From Apricaphanius iberus (taxonomy: Eukaryota > Chordata > Actinopteri > Cyprinodontiformes > Aphaniidae), in contig JAPXFQ010002620.1 in assembly GCA_028564705.1 (NCBI GenBank), forward strand, positions 1,426,001-1,490,000: DNA of 64,000 nt, given 5' to 3'. Positions 49,973 through 64,000 of the stretch are shown here, one piece after another. The notes under the pieces were generated by a model. The model made no database searches, was not told where the DNA came from, and worked only from the letters and a program-made list of their open reading frames with translations. A program made the translations under genes and the position numbers. Each line of letters begins with the position of its first letter. Within the stretch, counting starts at the first letter, position 1.

Positions 49973-50354
49973 GAGCACCCTGGAGAGTAACAAAGAATCT
50001 CTAAATGTTTCTACTGTAAGATCTCCCATTAACCTAAAGTAGACATTATTTTGACTAGAGGAAACAGGAGCACCTGGACAAAACCCACAATCCCGCATAA
50101 ACCTAAGGGACGTTTTTTGAATTATGGGAGAAACCTGACGCACCAGGAGAAAACCCAGAAATCTTTCTCTTGACTAAAAATAGATGTTTTAGCCAGAGGG
50201 AAAATCAAATCACCCAGAGAAAAGCCCAAAATCTCCCGATAACCTAGATTAAATGTTATTTTTTACCAGAGGAAAAAAATATTTTGACTAGAGGAGGAAA
50301 ACCAGAGCACCTGGAGAAACCCCCAAATTTCACATTTACTGAAGAGACGTTTTA
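49973..50354. repeat. Degenerate ~72-bp tandem repeat, about five units
   Basis: Each unit has a form of GAGCACCTGGAGAAAACCC followed by an A/T part and ending in TTTT. Unit cores start near 49975, 50066, 50135, 50205 and 50310. The units at 50049-50115 and 50282-50354 both begin TTTTGACTAGAGGA and end GACGTTTT. Lies just 3' of the Pim-like gene. Confidence 0.55.
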
Positions 50355-50437
50355 AGAAGCAGGACAAAACCCAACTTATGAATTTGTGTAAATTAACCCT
50401 AAACCCAATTGATTACAGTTTAATATTTTCATGCTGC

Positions 50438-53400
50438 TCACCCAAAACTAAACCATAAACTAACTACTAAAAAAAACAAACTAAAAGCTAATAAGGCAAT
50501 GGTTAGTGTGTGTGTGTCTGTGTCTGAATGTGCAGTTTGCGAAAACCATGGGTGACACAGCATCTCCTCCAGTTTGGGACGTTCCTCTGGGACATTTATC
50601 AGGCAATTGGTGAGAAAATCCTGGCAGTCTGGAGGGTCAAAGGTCAAGAAGCAACAACTGTTAGAGTTATAGTAATAAAACATGATAACATTCAGAAGAT
50701 TTATATTTGCTGTGAGATATATAGACAAGTGTCTCACCTCTGGAAAGCCTTTGGCTGATCTTCAGCTTTTTTGTGAGGAAGCTGGTGGTCTCAAACCTTT
50801 TATTATGGAGAACTTCAAAGAGGACCACTCCCAGCTGCCACACAGTTGTGGGTCCAGCACTGTAGTTCCTGTGTCTGTTAAATTCCGGTGGGATGTGTTC
50901 GCAGGTCCCTACAAGATGTATAAGAATAAAACGTTGAGAAACAGGTAGAAGAGAGAAAAGAATCAATGTTTTCATTGCACTGACAAATGAGAAAGAAGCT
51001 GAATGCCGTACCATAGAAAAGGGAAAATGTCCTTCTGTGGTCAAAGCAGCTTAAACCGAAGTCTATGAGAAAAACTCGTGGGACTTCTGAGGAGGTTTCA
51101 ATCAGGATGTTTTCCATTTTAATATCTCTGTGGAAGATGCTTGCATCCCGGAGGTGAATCCCTGCTTCCACCAGCTGTTTTAGTATGATCTGAAAGAAAA
51201 AAAATCATTTGAAGGTCAAAAACTACAGAGATTGATTTAGGATATTTTTGATAAATACAGTGCCTTGTACAGGTCTTCCTATCCGAATGGATTTTTAAAA
51301 AAACATTCTGTTAGATTATAACCACCAACTCAGTGTATTTAATGGGGATATGTGATACATTAACATGATGTATCGCAAATGTATTAATTTGCGGGTATGA
51401 AAAATAAAACAAAAGAACAGAAGCAGTAGCTGACATTCTAAAAAAAAAAAAAAAAAACACCCCAAACTCCATTCTTCAGCTTACCTTGGCTTCATACTCC
51501 GTTAGGGAACCATGTTCATTAATGTATTCTAAGAGATCCTCAGAAGGCATGGGCATCTCCATCACTAAAATCAGCTCCTGGTCCAGATCATACCAGTCTA
51601 GTAGAGACACCATGGCGGACTGCCCAAGTGAACTGGTTACATTCCTCAGCCTTAGCATGACTGCCACCTCCAATGGGAGCTCCCTGCCATTCTCATCCTG
51701 AAACATCCCAAAACACAGATGAAACCCACAATGTATCTGGAATCTGCTAAGAAATAGAGCTTGTCCCAGTTACTGTTGCTTACTTACCATATGTTTAAGG
51801 ACCATCTTGTTTTTTGGGATGTGTTTGATGGCTACCTTCAAGATAAAAAAAACAAGACTTTGGTTAGCACTTTGATGTAAGAATATCCTTAAAGCAATAG
51901 TACAAATTTCTGAAGTCGGTTTAAGTGAAATTATTAGTGGTATGCTATTTTGAGTCTTAAGGTTGTAAGAAAGCTACAGGAATTTAAATTCAGATGTGCT
52001 GGATCATAACCAGGCACCTACTGCACAAAACTAGGTTAAGGGATTAGGTCAGGATATCTCAGTAATCCTGGCTCAAGTTATCCATGATCCAAGTATGGTC
52101 ACGATGGCTAAGATGTCAGCGTATTCACAAAAGACACATTTTTGCTGTCCACACAAAAACATGAGGGCAAAAGTTTCACAATGGCACCAGTTTAAAAGAA
52201 AACAAAGAAAAGGTTTTGGGCACCATCAAACACTGTCTCTTTGTGGGTATGGGGCAAAAGCGGTTAAAAATGTTCCTGTTTCATGAGCCCTAGTGGTTCA
52301 AGGAGAAACTGGAATCCTGAGGGCTTTAGAGACACAGATCCACCCATCTTAGCATGAATTTTCTGGCTGTGTGTGTATGTTAGGCTGCTGAAGCGCTACA
52401 CTACAGGCAGTCATGTCAGTGCCAGCGCTGACCACGCCCCCCCACGGGTCCGCCAAGCTCAAAGCTTGTTAAGGCAGATGGCCGCTGCGCTGAACCTAGT
52501 TCTGGTTCTGATGGGGATACTTCCTGTAAGAGGGGAGTTTTTCACTCCATTGTCACCACATGCTTGCTTGGGGTGAGACTGCTGTGAAGTCAATGACACA
52601 ACACAGGTGAGTTGACTACAAGTCAATGACTTGATGCAAAATGCTTGGTTATCTTAGAAAACCTTAAAACTGACTGGCACAGTGAACTGAGGGATTCATT
52701 GGAATGCATGTACAATTAAATTAAGTTGACTTTTCTTATAAAATGTCTTAAGTTGACAGATGTTGTGAACTGGTGCTATATAAATAAACTTATTTCAGCT
52801 GAAATGAAATAGCTGTTAGCTTTCAACTGCTCTGAGGATTTTATCCCTTTTCTACTGACTCCTCCTGAATAGTTTGGTTTGAAGTTTTTTTGCTTCAAAT
52901 AATACCTTCACTGAACTTCTCTTTAAATATTTTTATGACACCTACAGGTAATTTATCCTCGCCTCGATAGCCAGCAAACACAGATCCAAAGCTTCCTTCT
53001 CCCAGTCGATGCAGCTCAATGTACTTTTCCTGGAATATGACTAAACACAAGCATCAAAATAACATTTGTTCATTAATGTTCTCTCAGATCTAATTATGAA
53101 TGCTCTGTCTCATTATAAATGCTTATAATCTATCACTACTTCAGCTCTGACCTCTTTGGAAATCCACTCCTTCTTCCATTTCGGTCTTCTTAGTCTTCTT
53201 CCTCTGCCGTGGTTCCTGGAGATCCTCCGCCTTCCTCTTCAGGTTCCTCTTCCGTAAATCTCCTGTTTCTGTATTGTAAAGTACCATACATGAGTTACTG
53301 GACTCTAACAGTGAGAGTAATCCATAGAAACAACATGAGCATTTTAATATTCAATAACCGTAGGTGAAAAATGTACCGACAGAAACATAAGACTTAGAGT

Positions 53401-56219
53401 GACTCGTTAAAGTCCTAATACTCTGAGTTTTGCTTATTTTTCCCATATTACAACCACAAAGTTGAGAGTATTTTACTGGAATTCCATCATTAGGGGGTAC
53501 AGCATTAATTTGAAGTGGTGAGCATAGATTTATAAACCTAAATCTGAAAAGTTGTAAAATGCCACTACTTTTAGCAACCCTCTCCTTGTAGAACCAACTT
53601 TTAAAAACCGTGTGGAGTACATGACTCTACCAGCTTTAAATATCCAGAAAGTAAATATGTTTTTCCATTCTTCGTTAAAGAAAAGCCCAGTCAGGTATAA
53701 AGAGCATCTGAATGTAAATTTCCAAGTCTTGCAACAGATTATTGATGTGATTTTGGTTTGGACTTTGAATGGGCCACTGTAGACTGACATTGAGTGATGT
53801 CTATCTATGTCTTTATATATGCATCAAAATGACTTGTGGCAAACTTTACTCAAGGTTTCTTTTGGCTTTGCCTAAGAAGCCTCATATGCCTTCAACAGCT
53901 AGATATACATAAACTCTGACATCTTTTACCAAATATCTTAAAGGTTAGCTACTGGAAGAACAACACTGTTGCCACAACCGGGCCTAAACTTCTGTATTTG
54001 TTATATTTCAGCCAACTTCATCCCCAATTTCTACTGAATACATACATAATCATAACTGTTATATAATCATCACAACTCCCGCCTCCTTTTTAATATTGTT
54101 GCTATCAATTATATCTTTATGTACTTTTTAGTTGATATTAAATTTTGATATCGTGTGGTCGCTTCACCTTTGGCCTGTATGTTTCATGATCCAAAATATG
54201 TTTTTATTTTTTAATTAATTAATTAATTTGTTGTTTTCTGTCCTCTTGTGTTTTCAAGGACATATTTTTCTCTCTGTGTGTAATTACTCCTCCTGCTCAT
54301 ACTGGCCAAGAAGGCAAACTTTTCTAATTGTTGTTACTGTTGTTTTATTGATTTTATTTAGGGATGCAGCGACACTGATAGCAATATTGGGTATCAGGGC
54401 AAATACTGTTCTTATGTACTGTGTCGGTATCGGTTAAAGTAAACTGATACCATGAACTGATACTTAAAATATGTAAACTTTTCAATAATTTTACAGAAAA
54501 TGTTTATTTTCCACTTTCAATTTGAGTTTTATGGTAATTTGTTTACAATATTCTATTTCTTTATCTAATTCACCATAATTTGTTGTAACAAGCAGAGAAG
54601 AAAATAAAGCCTGTCTTCCAATTCATTCCATTTTTTTTGTCTGGTAGGAGTATCAGTACTGGTACTTGGTATCAGAAAGTACTCAAATCCAAGTAATCTT
54701 GCATGCTTACATGTACATGTTCACTAATATGTATTGTCTCTGACAGAAGTAAATAAACTCAACCTCATACCGAGGATGAATTAGAAAAAGTGGACTTGTT
54801 TACATTTCTGTTGCAATTTTATTTAGTTTACCATAATAAAATGGGATGAATACAAGAGAATGCTGCATCTTTTAGATTTTTCATAAGGGATTCATGTATC
54901 TTAATAACTCTTGGCCAACATGCTATTTTCTCTGGCCACCCTATGGCATCCCTGATCTCATCTATTACTATACTGGTAAATGTACAACCTGCACTTTTAA
55001 CTGTGTAGTGGTAGATGAAATAAAATAGGCTACACAATCATCCACCTAAGCTGGAGAACAATCCTATGTTTAAACCACAAGTTACCAGACTAGGTATACA
55101 TCTTATGATTCAACCATAGTATCATACCACCAGTGAGAGGAATACAGGTTCCTTCCCCTGCAGATATGGAGATTTATTCTTTGCAACATTGAACAAGGAA
55201 ACATTAAACATATACACAGAAAGAAAGAAAGTAATAAAATTATTATGATAAAATAGTAACAGAGAGTAAAGACTAAGATAGAAAGGAAATGTTACACTCA
55301 GTGCATCTCTTTCTTTCCATTTCAAAATTATACACTATGTAATAAAGTTTGGTCTATCACATAATGCAGAGCAAATTAACGGTAGTTTCATCAAACCAGC
55401 CAACCTGTGCTGATGTCCTCTGAGGTAGAAGGAAGCTCTTTGGTTAGGCCCATCTTCCTCATCGATCTACTGACGGTCCTTATATGTTCCTTGCAGGTTT
55501 TGGAGGGTCCAGCCAACTCAAACTCCCTCTTCCTTTTTCTGGCGGTCTGATCTTCAGCTATTTTTCTCTTCCGCTTTCTGCCTTCACAAACAGAATTTGG
55601 ACTTGGCGTCCTGCTGCTGTTCTCTAAAGAGAGAGAATGTGTGAAATATTTTATATTTCTGGGTCATCTTAAAAGCTCATCTGATCGGGGACTATTTTTT
55701 TACATAAACTGTTCAGCTTTAAACAAATTTTCGCCGATTTTCCAGGCTTTTGGGAGAAGCAATCACAGATTCACTAACTTAATTTTTGTTTCATACACTA
55801 CATGAATTTACATGGTGTGCTTCGTCCTTTACAGCAACTCTAGCATATGTTAAGGTTGAGACCAAAACAAGAGGGGACAACATCTGAAAGCAAATTCACA
55901 AAAAACTGTGCTGAATCATGATCTCACCTTTCTTTAATATTTTTAGAGGTTTATGTTAAAGACTCTTTTAATAGTTAGAAAGTTAGTAACACAGAAATTC
56001 TACATGGTAACATTTCTTAATCTCTTAACTATAATTAAAGCACAACCCTAAGATGAATGTTACTCCACAATTTATTTAACAAATATTCAAATCCACATTA
56101 TTCTCTTTCGAAAAATTATACATGAAACTTTTTGAGTCGAATTTAAAATAACAAACTCTTTTACCTTCTTTTCTGCTGAGGGCTGGAGTTTTAAACATTT
56201 CTTTTGAATATTTGTCCAT
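50438..56219 (-). CDS. Pim-like serine/threonine protein kinase, complete nine-exon gene
   Basis: Exons (- strand, 5' to 3'): 56219-56165, 55623-55405, 53268-53152, 53040-52946, 51835-51788, 51697-51485, 51189-51012, 50908-50738, 50628-50438; 1287 nt, 428 residues, all GT-AG and in frame. Order of parts: basic N-terminal region (residues 1-130, clusters RKRKRK, RKRKR, RQRKKTKK, likely nuclear localisation); glycine loop LGEGSFGSVFAG (143-154); VAIK lysine K166; hinge VMEMPMPSEDLLEYI with the prolines typical of Pim kinases; HRDIKMEN (D271, N276); DFG (292-294); PPEF (315-318); AGPTTVWQLGVVLFE; CHPWF near the end. All residues needed for catalysis are present. Teleosts carry many Pim-like genes, so a precise orthologue is not assigned. 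Oddity: after HPWF the frame continues through a TDTHT run into a 22-residue hydrophobic tail (407-428) before TGA. The tail could be genuine or late exon drift; the kinase call itself is firm. Confidence 0.9.
51256..51410. repeat. Tc1-like element end fragment
   Basis: TACAGTGCCTTGTACAGGTC, then TTATAACCACCAACTCAGTG and TATTTAATGGGGATATGTGA follow the left end of the fish Tc1-like family that starts TACAGTGCCTTGCAAAAG. Lies in the intron between kinase exons 6 and 7. Confidence 0.5.
52000..52330. repeat. MITE-like fragment in the kinase intron 4
   Basis: CTGCACAAAACTAGGTTAAG, GATTAGGTCAGGATATCTCA and TCCTGGCTCAAGTTATCC resemble a terminal part of a fish non-autonomous DNA transposon. Ends not defined. 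Confidence 0.35.
53420..53800 (-). pseudogene. Tc1-like 5' fragment in the kinase intron 2
   Basis: Plus strand reads CATATTACAACCACAAAGTT, then AAAGCCCAGTCAGGT, TTCCAAGTCTTGCAACAGAT, TTGGACTTTGAATGGGCCAC. These follow the left half of the fish Tc1-like family in which transposase is on the minus strand. Heavily mutated. Confidence 0.5.
54359..54700. repeat. hAT-like (C)CGATAC-type MITE copy in kinase intron 2
   Basis: Starts TAGGGATGCAGCGACACTGA. Near 54645-54695 it has AGTATCAGTACTGGTACTTG and GTATCAGAAAGTACTCAAAT, the reverse complement of the left end of the copy at 28703-29023. The right terminus is worn. Confidence 0.55.
54701..55404. other. Kinase intron 2, part next to exon 2
   Basis: AT-rich intronic sequence with no recognised repeat and no exon-like frame. 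Confidence 0.5.
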
Positions 56220-56330
56220 CTTTGTTTTTTCCAGATTTCTGCGTCAATCGGTACCCCTACTAATAATGGCAGTTCGAACTTTCAGAGAGATCTCTGACAA
56301 ATTTATGAGCTGAAATAGAATGCTGGGATC

Positions 56331-56349
56331 TGACGTCACTATGACATCA
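56331..56349. promoter_or_regulatory. CRE-like pair upstream of the Pim-like gene
   Basis: A perfect palindromic TGACGTCA (56331-56338) is followed three bases later by TGACATCA (56342-56349), 112-130 bp upstream of the kinase start codon. These match the known CREB/ATF consensus. Location fits a proximal promoter, but no TATA box is clear and function is inferred only. Confidence 0.4.
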
Positions 56350-57425
56350 AAAAAAGGACTTCTGGAATATGGTCACGCTTATTAGAACGTAGGTGATGTG
56401 GCCTAACCTAACCAACAGAAGAGAGAAAAATCACAAAAATCAAACAAAAACATTTTATAAGGCCAGAGAAGTGAAAGCATGTTTTCCCAAAACCCTTAAA
56501 ATTTCTGCGGGCTGTTTTAAGGGTTTCAGAGAAGCTGCAACAGAAATGGATCACAGCGCCCTGAGAAAGCTTCAAAACATGCTCCTTAATAGGGTACTGT
56601 AGAGATCTGAAAATTGGAACACTTGTAGGACTTCCCAAGATGAATATAAAAGTCTCAAAATGTCATTCTCTAAAGAGAACAGCAAGTCATTCATCTTGGA
56701 TTGACTTGCAAATTTAACCTATTTTTACGCTATTTATGCCTCTGCATTTGATCAAACAAGTTTTGATTGATTGGTTACGTAATCAGCGTTGGCCCATGAG
56801 GCATTGGGGATCTTAAGTTATCAAAATCTTTAGTTTTCATGAATGAATGTTGCCAAGTTTGAATGTTTTACTCCACACCAAAAAAACAAAAACAAAAAAC
56901 ATTTGAACACCTAAAAAAAAATACAAAGAGCCACAAAACCACATGAGGTGGATTGTCTTCAGGTTTTTAACAAAGGCTAATGGTGAAATGCAATATCACT
57001 TAAGTCCTGCCCCTTGAGAACAGGGAGTGTTATGCTTTACTTTGAAGAGTCCATATTTGAACCCCTTGACCAAATCCACCTCAAACTGTGCCCGGTGATA
57101 GAGGACAAGTTTGTGTAACTGAACTTGCAGTACAGAAATGTTTGTCATAATAGTGTGGCCATTCTGGTGATTTTAGCGTTATCCCACAACCATATGTATA
57201 TACATAAAATATTTGATATTATTCCAACCCTTAACAGATCTTTATGCAAATGTGAATGTGGCCTTATTAAGCATGAAAAAATCATCCCTAAGACATAATT
57301 TATCCGAGGATTTTGAAAGTGTGTACACAGTCTATCAGGACCTACAAAAAAGTATCTGGGAGTCATGGTCCAAATTACACAGGAAGTCAAAGCTGACATT
57401 TTATCCCATTTACACTTGTCATATT
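56350..57425. other. Sequence upstream of the Pim-like gene, no gene seen
   Basis: Contains short frames with no domain (56393-56602 plus, 57145-57399 minus). The host sequence around the hAT MITE at 57426 continues at 58112. Confidence 0.4.
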
Positions 57426-58111
57426 CAGTGTTGGGAGTAATGCATTACAAAAGTAATTAGTTACAGGAATATATTACTTTTTTCAGTAACTGAGTAATGT
57501 AATGAATTACTTACAAAATATACAGCAATATATTACTAGTTACAATGTCAGTAACTCAAGTTACAATTGCGTTTAAAACATTTTCTGGCCAACTAATGAG
57601 ACAGATCAAATCAAGTTGGATACGGTAGAACAAGATCCACTTCCTGTTGCTCAAAACTAAAACATCAGAGAATCAGGACGGCTGAGGAAAAGATCGACTG
57701 TACATTTAAACATTATTCACACTGTTTTCCTAACCATCTGCTGTAAGACTTCAGACATCTAATCTTTGTCAACCATCTTTGTGATGAGCACTTTCAGCAC
57801 CTTCTTTTGATTAGATTTAACAAACATTACCATGAAATAGAAGGCATGCAAAGGAGCTAGAGACTTAATTTTAATAAAATCGTGTTTAAAATACAGTATT
57901 TGTGGTGTGACAGTTGTGTAAGATGTACATTGAAGTTAGTGGTTAGAAGTCGTGTTAGATATTTAAGATGTTTTGCTAAAAGTAACTTAAAGTAGTGTAA
58001 CTCAGTTACATTGTTAAGACAGTAATATGTAATGCAAACATATTACATTTTTGACATTGTAACTAGTAATGTGAAATATATTACAATTTCTTTGTAACTT
58101 TCCCAACACTG
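57426..58111. mobile_element. hAT-type MITE, 686 bp, second copy, perfect 8-bp target duplication
   Basis: Begins CAGTGTTGGGAGTAATGCAT and ends GTAACTTTCCCAACACTG. It is flanked by GTCATATT at 57418-57425 and 58112-58119. The interior closely matches 27701-28371 (for example CTTCCTGTTGCTCAAAACTA, CCTTCTTTTGATTAGATTTA). Non-coding, so it needs a transposase from elsewhere. Confidence 0.85.
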
Positions 58112-58591
58112 GTCATATTTGAACAAACTCCTCCTGGAATGTTTGAGTTACAGACTTCTAAATGAGTCAGGATCATCTTTAGGCCTTTGTAATCAAAATT
58201 TACTCAAAGGTTTTTGTTGTTACAAAGCATGTGGGTGTGGCCAAGTCTCAACATATGGCTTCTCGCTATAAAAGAAAGTGTAGTAATGTCTAAATACAGA
58301 GTCAAACCTGTATCATACGTTCTCATCACAGACAAGCACTAGCATATTCTCTTGTCACCTAAGCTCCGCCCCCAGTAATTGGTGCTATGTGTGATGTGTT
58401 ATACGTCAGGCTTTGACAAGACCACTTTAACGTGCTGTCCGGCGCATACAAGGGGATTTCATAGACTGATGAAAATCTCCAGGTGTCATTGATTTTCAGG
58501 GGACTAATAGGCATACTTAAACTGACGTGTGATGCATGAAATACGATAACCTTTCTCTCATGTGATGTCCTTCCCGAATTGCCACCTAGTA

Positions 58592-60168
<1,577 letters not shown>

Positions 60169-60170
60169 TA

Positions 60171-60690
60171 CATACCTGTCAAGTTTAGGGTTTGAAAATA
60201 GGGAACATATTCAGACGTAAGTCATCCCACCACTCGAACCAAGCTCTAGTATTCAATCAAAAAAAACTCCTGCTCTCAGATCTGCCATTTTTGTAGCACA
60301 TAGAAAATGAACTCACGTCCTCTATTTATCTATTTAATAGTGGGTATTATTGTGACCTCTAACATAGGGATATTTTACTCATTATAATGTTTGCAAAAAC
60401 CTTTGAGTTACACCTTACACACTGGCAGATATGGGAGTGTCTGAAATAGGACACTGTTAAAACATGTAGGACAACGTACTCTCATGCTGCAGATCTATAT
60501 CTCTTTATAGTGGCTATATGCTAGAATAAATTGTCTTACATGTATAATGTATTTCTTACTAATTATGTAGGTTTTAACTTCTTAAATGTAGTCCAAATAA
60601 CTATTTCAATGCAGCTATACACTACACGGGTGCAGCAAACTATTATTTTGTCAGTAAATCAGTTATAATGTAAAATAAGTCGTTCATAAG
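60171..60690. other. Spacer between Tc1 and L2 fragments
   Basis: AT-rich, no recognised feature. Confidence 0.45.
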
Positions 60691-60694
60691 TTGG

Positions 60695-61600
60695 TTATTG
60701 AAATCATGCTCTGCTTTCTGCAGCAGTTGCTTCTTTTTTGCCTTAAAAACAGCAGTTATCAAACCAATACTAAAGAAGAACCTAGACAGCACGTTGATGC
60801 AAAACTATACACCAATCTCTGATCTCCCATTTATCGGTAAAATTATTGAAAAAGCTGTGTTCCAGCAGTTAAATAGCTTCCTAGCAATGAACGGCCGCTT
60901 TGATATTTCTCAGTCTGGTTTTCGTAGGAAGCACAGTACAGAGAAAGCCCTTGTCAAAGTTTTCAATGTATCGATACAAATACTGGCCGTGGTAAAACCA
61001 CAGTACTGGTACTATTAGACCTCAGTGCGGCGTTTGACACCGTTGACCATGATATATTACTAGAACGTCTAGAGAGCTGGGTCGGACTTCTGGTACAGTA
61101 CTCGACTGGTTCAAATCCTACCTTAAGAACAGGAACCACTTTGTGTCGATTAGCCAGTTCTCATCACAAAATGCAGAAACCACATGCGGGGTCCCCCAGG
61201 GCTCCATCATAGGGCTCCTCCTATTTAGCATCTACATGCTCCCACTAAACCAGATTATAACCACCAATAATATTAACTACCACAACAATGCTGATGACAC
61301 TCAGCTTTATATCTCAATGTCATCAGGTGATGTTGAACCCGTCCAAATCCTCAATAAATGCATTTTAACAAATTAACAGCTGGATGTCCCATAATTTCCT
61401 CCAACTAAACAAAACTGAGGTGCTTCTGTTCGGACCCCAAAAAAAATCGATTAAATATCAGTACACAGCTTCAGTTGGTCCAACTAGAAACTACCAACCA
61501 GGCCAGAAACCCAGGTGTAATATTTATTCGAAAACATCAGCTTTCTTCCTTTTGAGTGTTTTGCTGCCTTGACGCTCTGTTCTGAACATGGCTTTATGAT
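60695..61600 (+). mobile_element. L2-like LINE reverse transcriptase fragment
   Basis: Plus-strand pieces: 60698-61018 (LKTAVIKPILKKN, ISDLPFIGKIIEKAVFQQLN, QSGFRRKHSTEKAL), about 61016-61140 (LLDLSAAFDTVDHDILLERL, DWFKSYLKNRN), 61143-61376 (TTCGVPQGSIIGLLLFSIYM, NADDTQLYIS) and 61384-61572 (FLQLNKTEVLLFG). RT motifs appear in the right order, but frames change and the catalytic box reads NADD instead of YADD. Truncated at both ends. Confidence 0.8.
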
Positions 61601-61674
61601 AATTTTGAGATCTTGCATGGAGCCCCAGTTTGTCAGATATTATTAGTGATCATGTATGTCTTCTATTTTATAAT

Positions 61675-62292
61675 AATTCCTCCCACAGTTGATTTCTTCA
61701 CACCAAGCTGCTTAAGTATTGATGATTCAATTTTCCCAGCCTGGTGCAGCTCTACAATTTTGTTTCTGGTGTCCTTTGACAGCTCTTTGGTCTTGGTGGA
61801 GATTGTAGTGTGAATATTTGAGGTTTTGGACAAGTGTCTTTTATACTGATAATGAGTTCAAACAGGTGCCATTAATACAGGTAATGAGTGTAGGAAAGAG
61901 GAGCCTCGTACTGGAGAAGTTACAGGTCTGTGAGCCAAAAACCTTGCTTGAATTATGGTTTACCTTTTGGCCGACTGTGACAGCTACAGTGTTTATACCA
62001 TCAGTGTGTGAATGTGCATGAATGGGTGAATGACTGAAGGTAGTCCTGTAAGGTAAGGTAAGGTAAGGTAAGCCCGTTTCTATTAGTTTATTATCATTAT
62101 TCTGTTACAAATGAACCTAGTCATGTCAGACAGAAGAACCAAATAATTATTGCTATCAAATTCTTTAAATATCAGACCATGTGATTTTCTGGATTTCTTT
62201 TCTCATTTCGTCTCTCATAGTTGAGGTATCCCTATGATGAAAATTACAGGCATCTCTCATCTTTTTTATTGGGAGAACTTGCATGTGTGAGA
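61675..62292. repeat. Dispersed DNA-transposon-like repeat, two blocks
   Basis: 61675-61960 has CACACCAAGCTGCTTAAGTA, CAGCCTGGTGCAGCTCTACA, TTGACAGCTCTTTGGTCTTG, CAGGTGCCATTAATACAGGT; 62165-62292 has ACCATGTGATTTTCTGGATT and GATGAAAATTACAGGCATCT. Both belong to one common fish repeat in this order; the second block also resembles 11090-11375. Superfamily not assigned. Confidence 0.55.
62048..62073. repeat. (TAAGG)5 microsatellite
   Basis: GTAAGGTAAGGTAAGGTAAG and one further unit, lying between the two blocks of the surrounding repeat. Confidence 0.85.
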
Positions 62293-62299
62293 AGATATA

Positions 62300-63904
<1,605 letters not shown>

Positions 63905-64000
63905 TAGGTACCATGTTCTGTCAAAATTTAATCGAGTTTGATGGATTAAAGTGGGCGGGGTCAAACAGAGTTAGAACAGAAGTAAGGAGGGGTAGGGGTC

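Noticed and set aside
49973..50354. Zinc-finger linker repeats (GGAGAAAACCC resembling TGEKP code)
   Set aside because: Spacing is about 70-75 bp, not 84, no Cys/His pairs are encoded, and frames contain stops.
56393..56638. Small genes upstream of the kinase on either strand
   Set aside because: Short overlapping frames without domains or conservation evidence; expected by chance.

Overview
This is vertebrate, almost certainly teleost fish, nuclear DNA. Coding sequence is split into short GT-AG exons in long AT-rich introns. The repeats are those typical of fish genomes: L2, Rex1/Babar and L1-type LINEs, Tc1/mariner elements, and hAT-like MITEs. I see no prokaryotic genes, CRISPR arrays, rRNA or tRNA genes.

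Two host genes are supported. (1) Positions 8199-32729 (+) hold the last 15 exons of a muscle-type glycogen phosphorylase. They encode residues 221-842 in mammalian PYGM numbering. Every splice junction keeps the frame, and the AMP-site arginines, catalytic-site residues and PLP lysine are intact. Exons 1-5 are not visible, so they should lie upstream of the window, and at least 8.2 kb of the intron before exon 6 is inside it. (2) Positions 56219-50438 (-) hold a complete nine-exon gene for a Pim-like serine/threonine kinase of 428 residues. It has a basic N-terminal region, an intact kinase core and an unusual hydrophobic C-terminal tail. A palindromic CRE-like site lies about 110 bp upstream of its start codon.

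Layout: 1-1.8 kb antisense L2 fragment; 1.8-8.2 kb phosphorylase intron with MITE and L2 pieces; 8.2-32.7 kb phosphorylase exons, with introns full of Rex1 (all antisense), Tc1 and hAT-like insertions; 32.7-33.6 kb 3' UTR; 33.6-42.6 kb no gene recognised (TIR element split by an L2 tail, a GC-rich block, SINE-like pieces); 42.6-44.1 kb antisense Rex1 reverse transcriptase; 44.9-47.4 kb MITE and a 5'-truncated L1 flanked by 105-bp direct repeats; 47.4-50.4 kb unrecognised sequence and a degenerate ~72-bp tandem repeat; 50.4-56.2 kb Pim-like gene; 57.4-63.9 kb a hAT MITE, an L2 RT fragment and two nearly identical full-length Tc1 elements in inverted orientation.

The two host genes show no evident functional link: one breaks down glycogen in the cytosol, the other is a signalling kinase. 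I found no convincing undescribed multi-gene system. The most useful observations are the shared lesions in the two Tc1 copies, the very long duplication around the L1, the hydrophobic tail of the kinase, and several MITEs whose ends and target duplications can be read directly.
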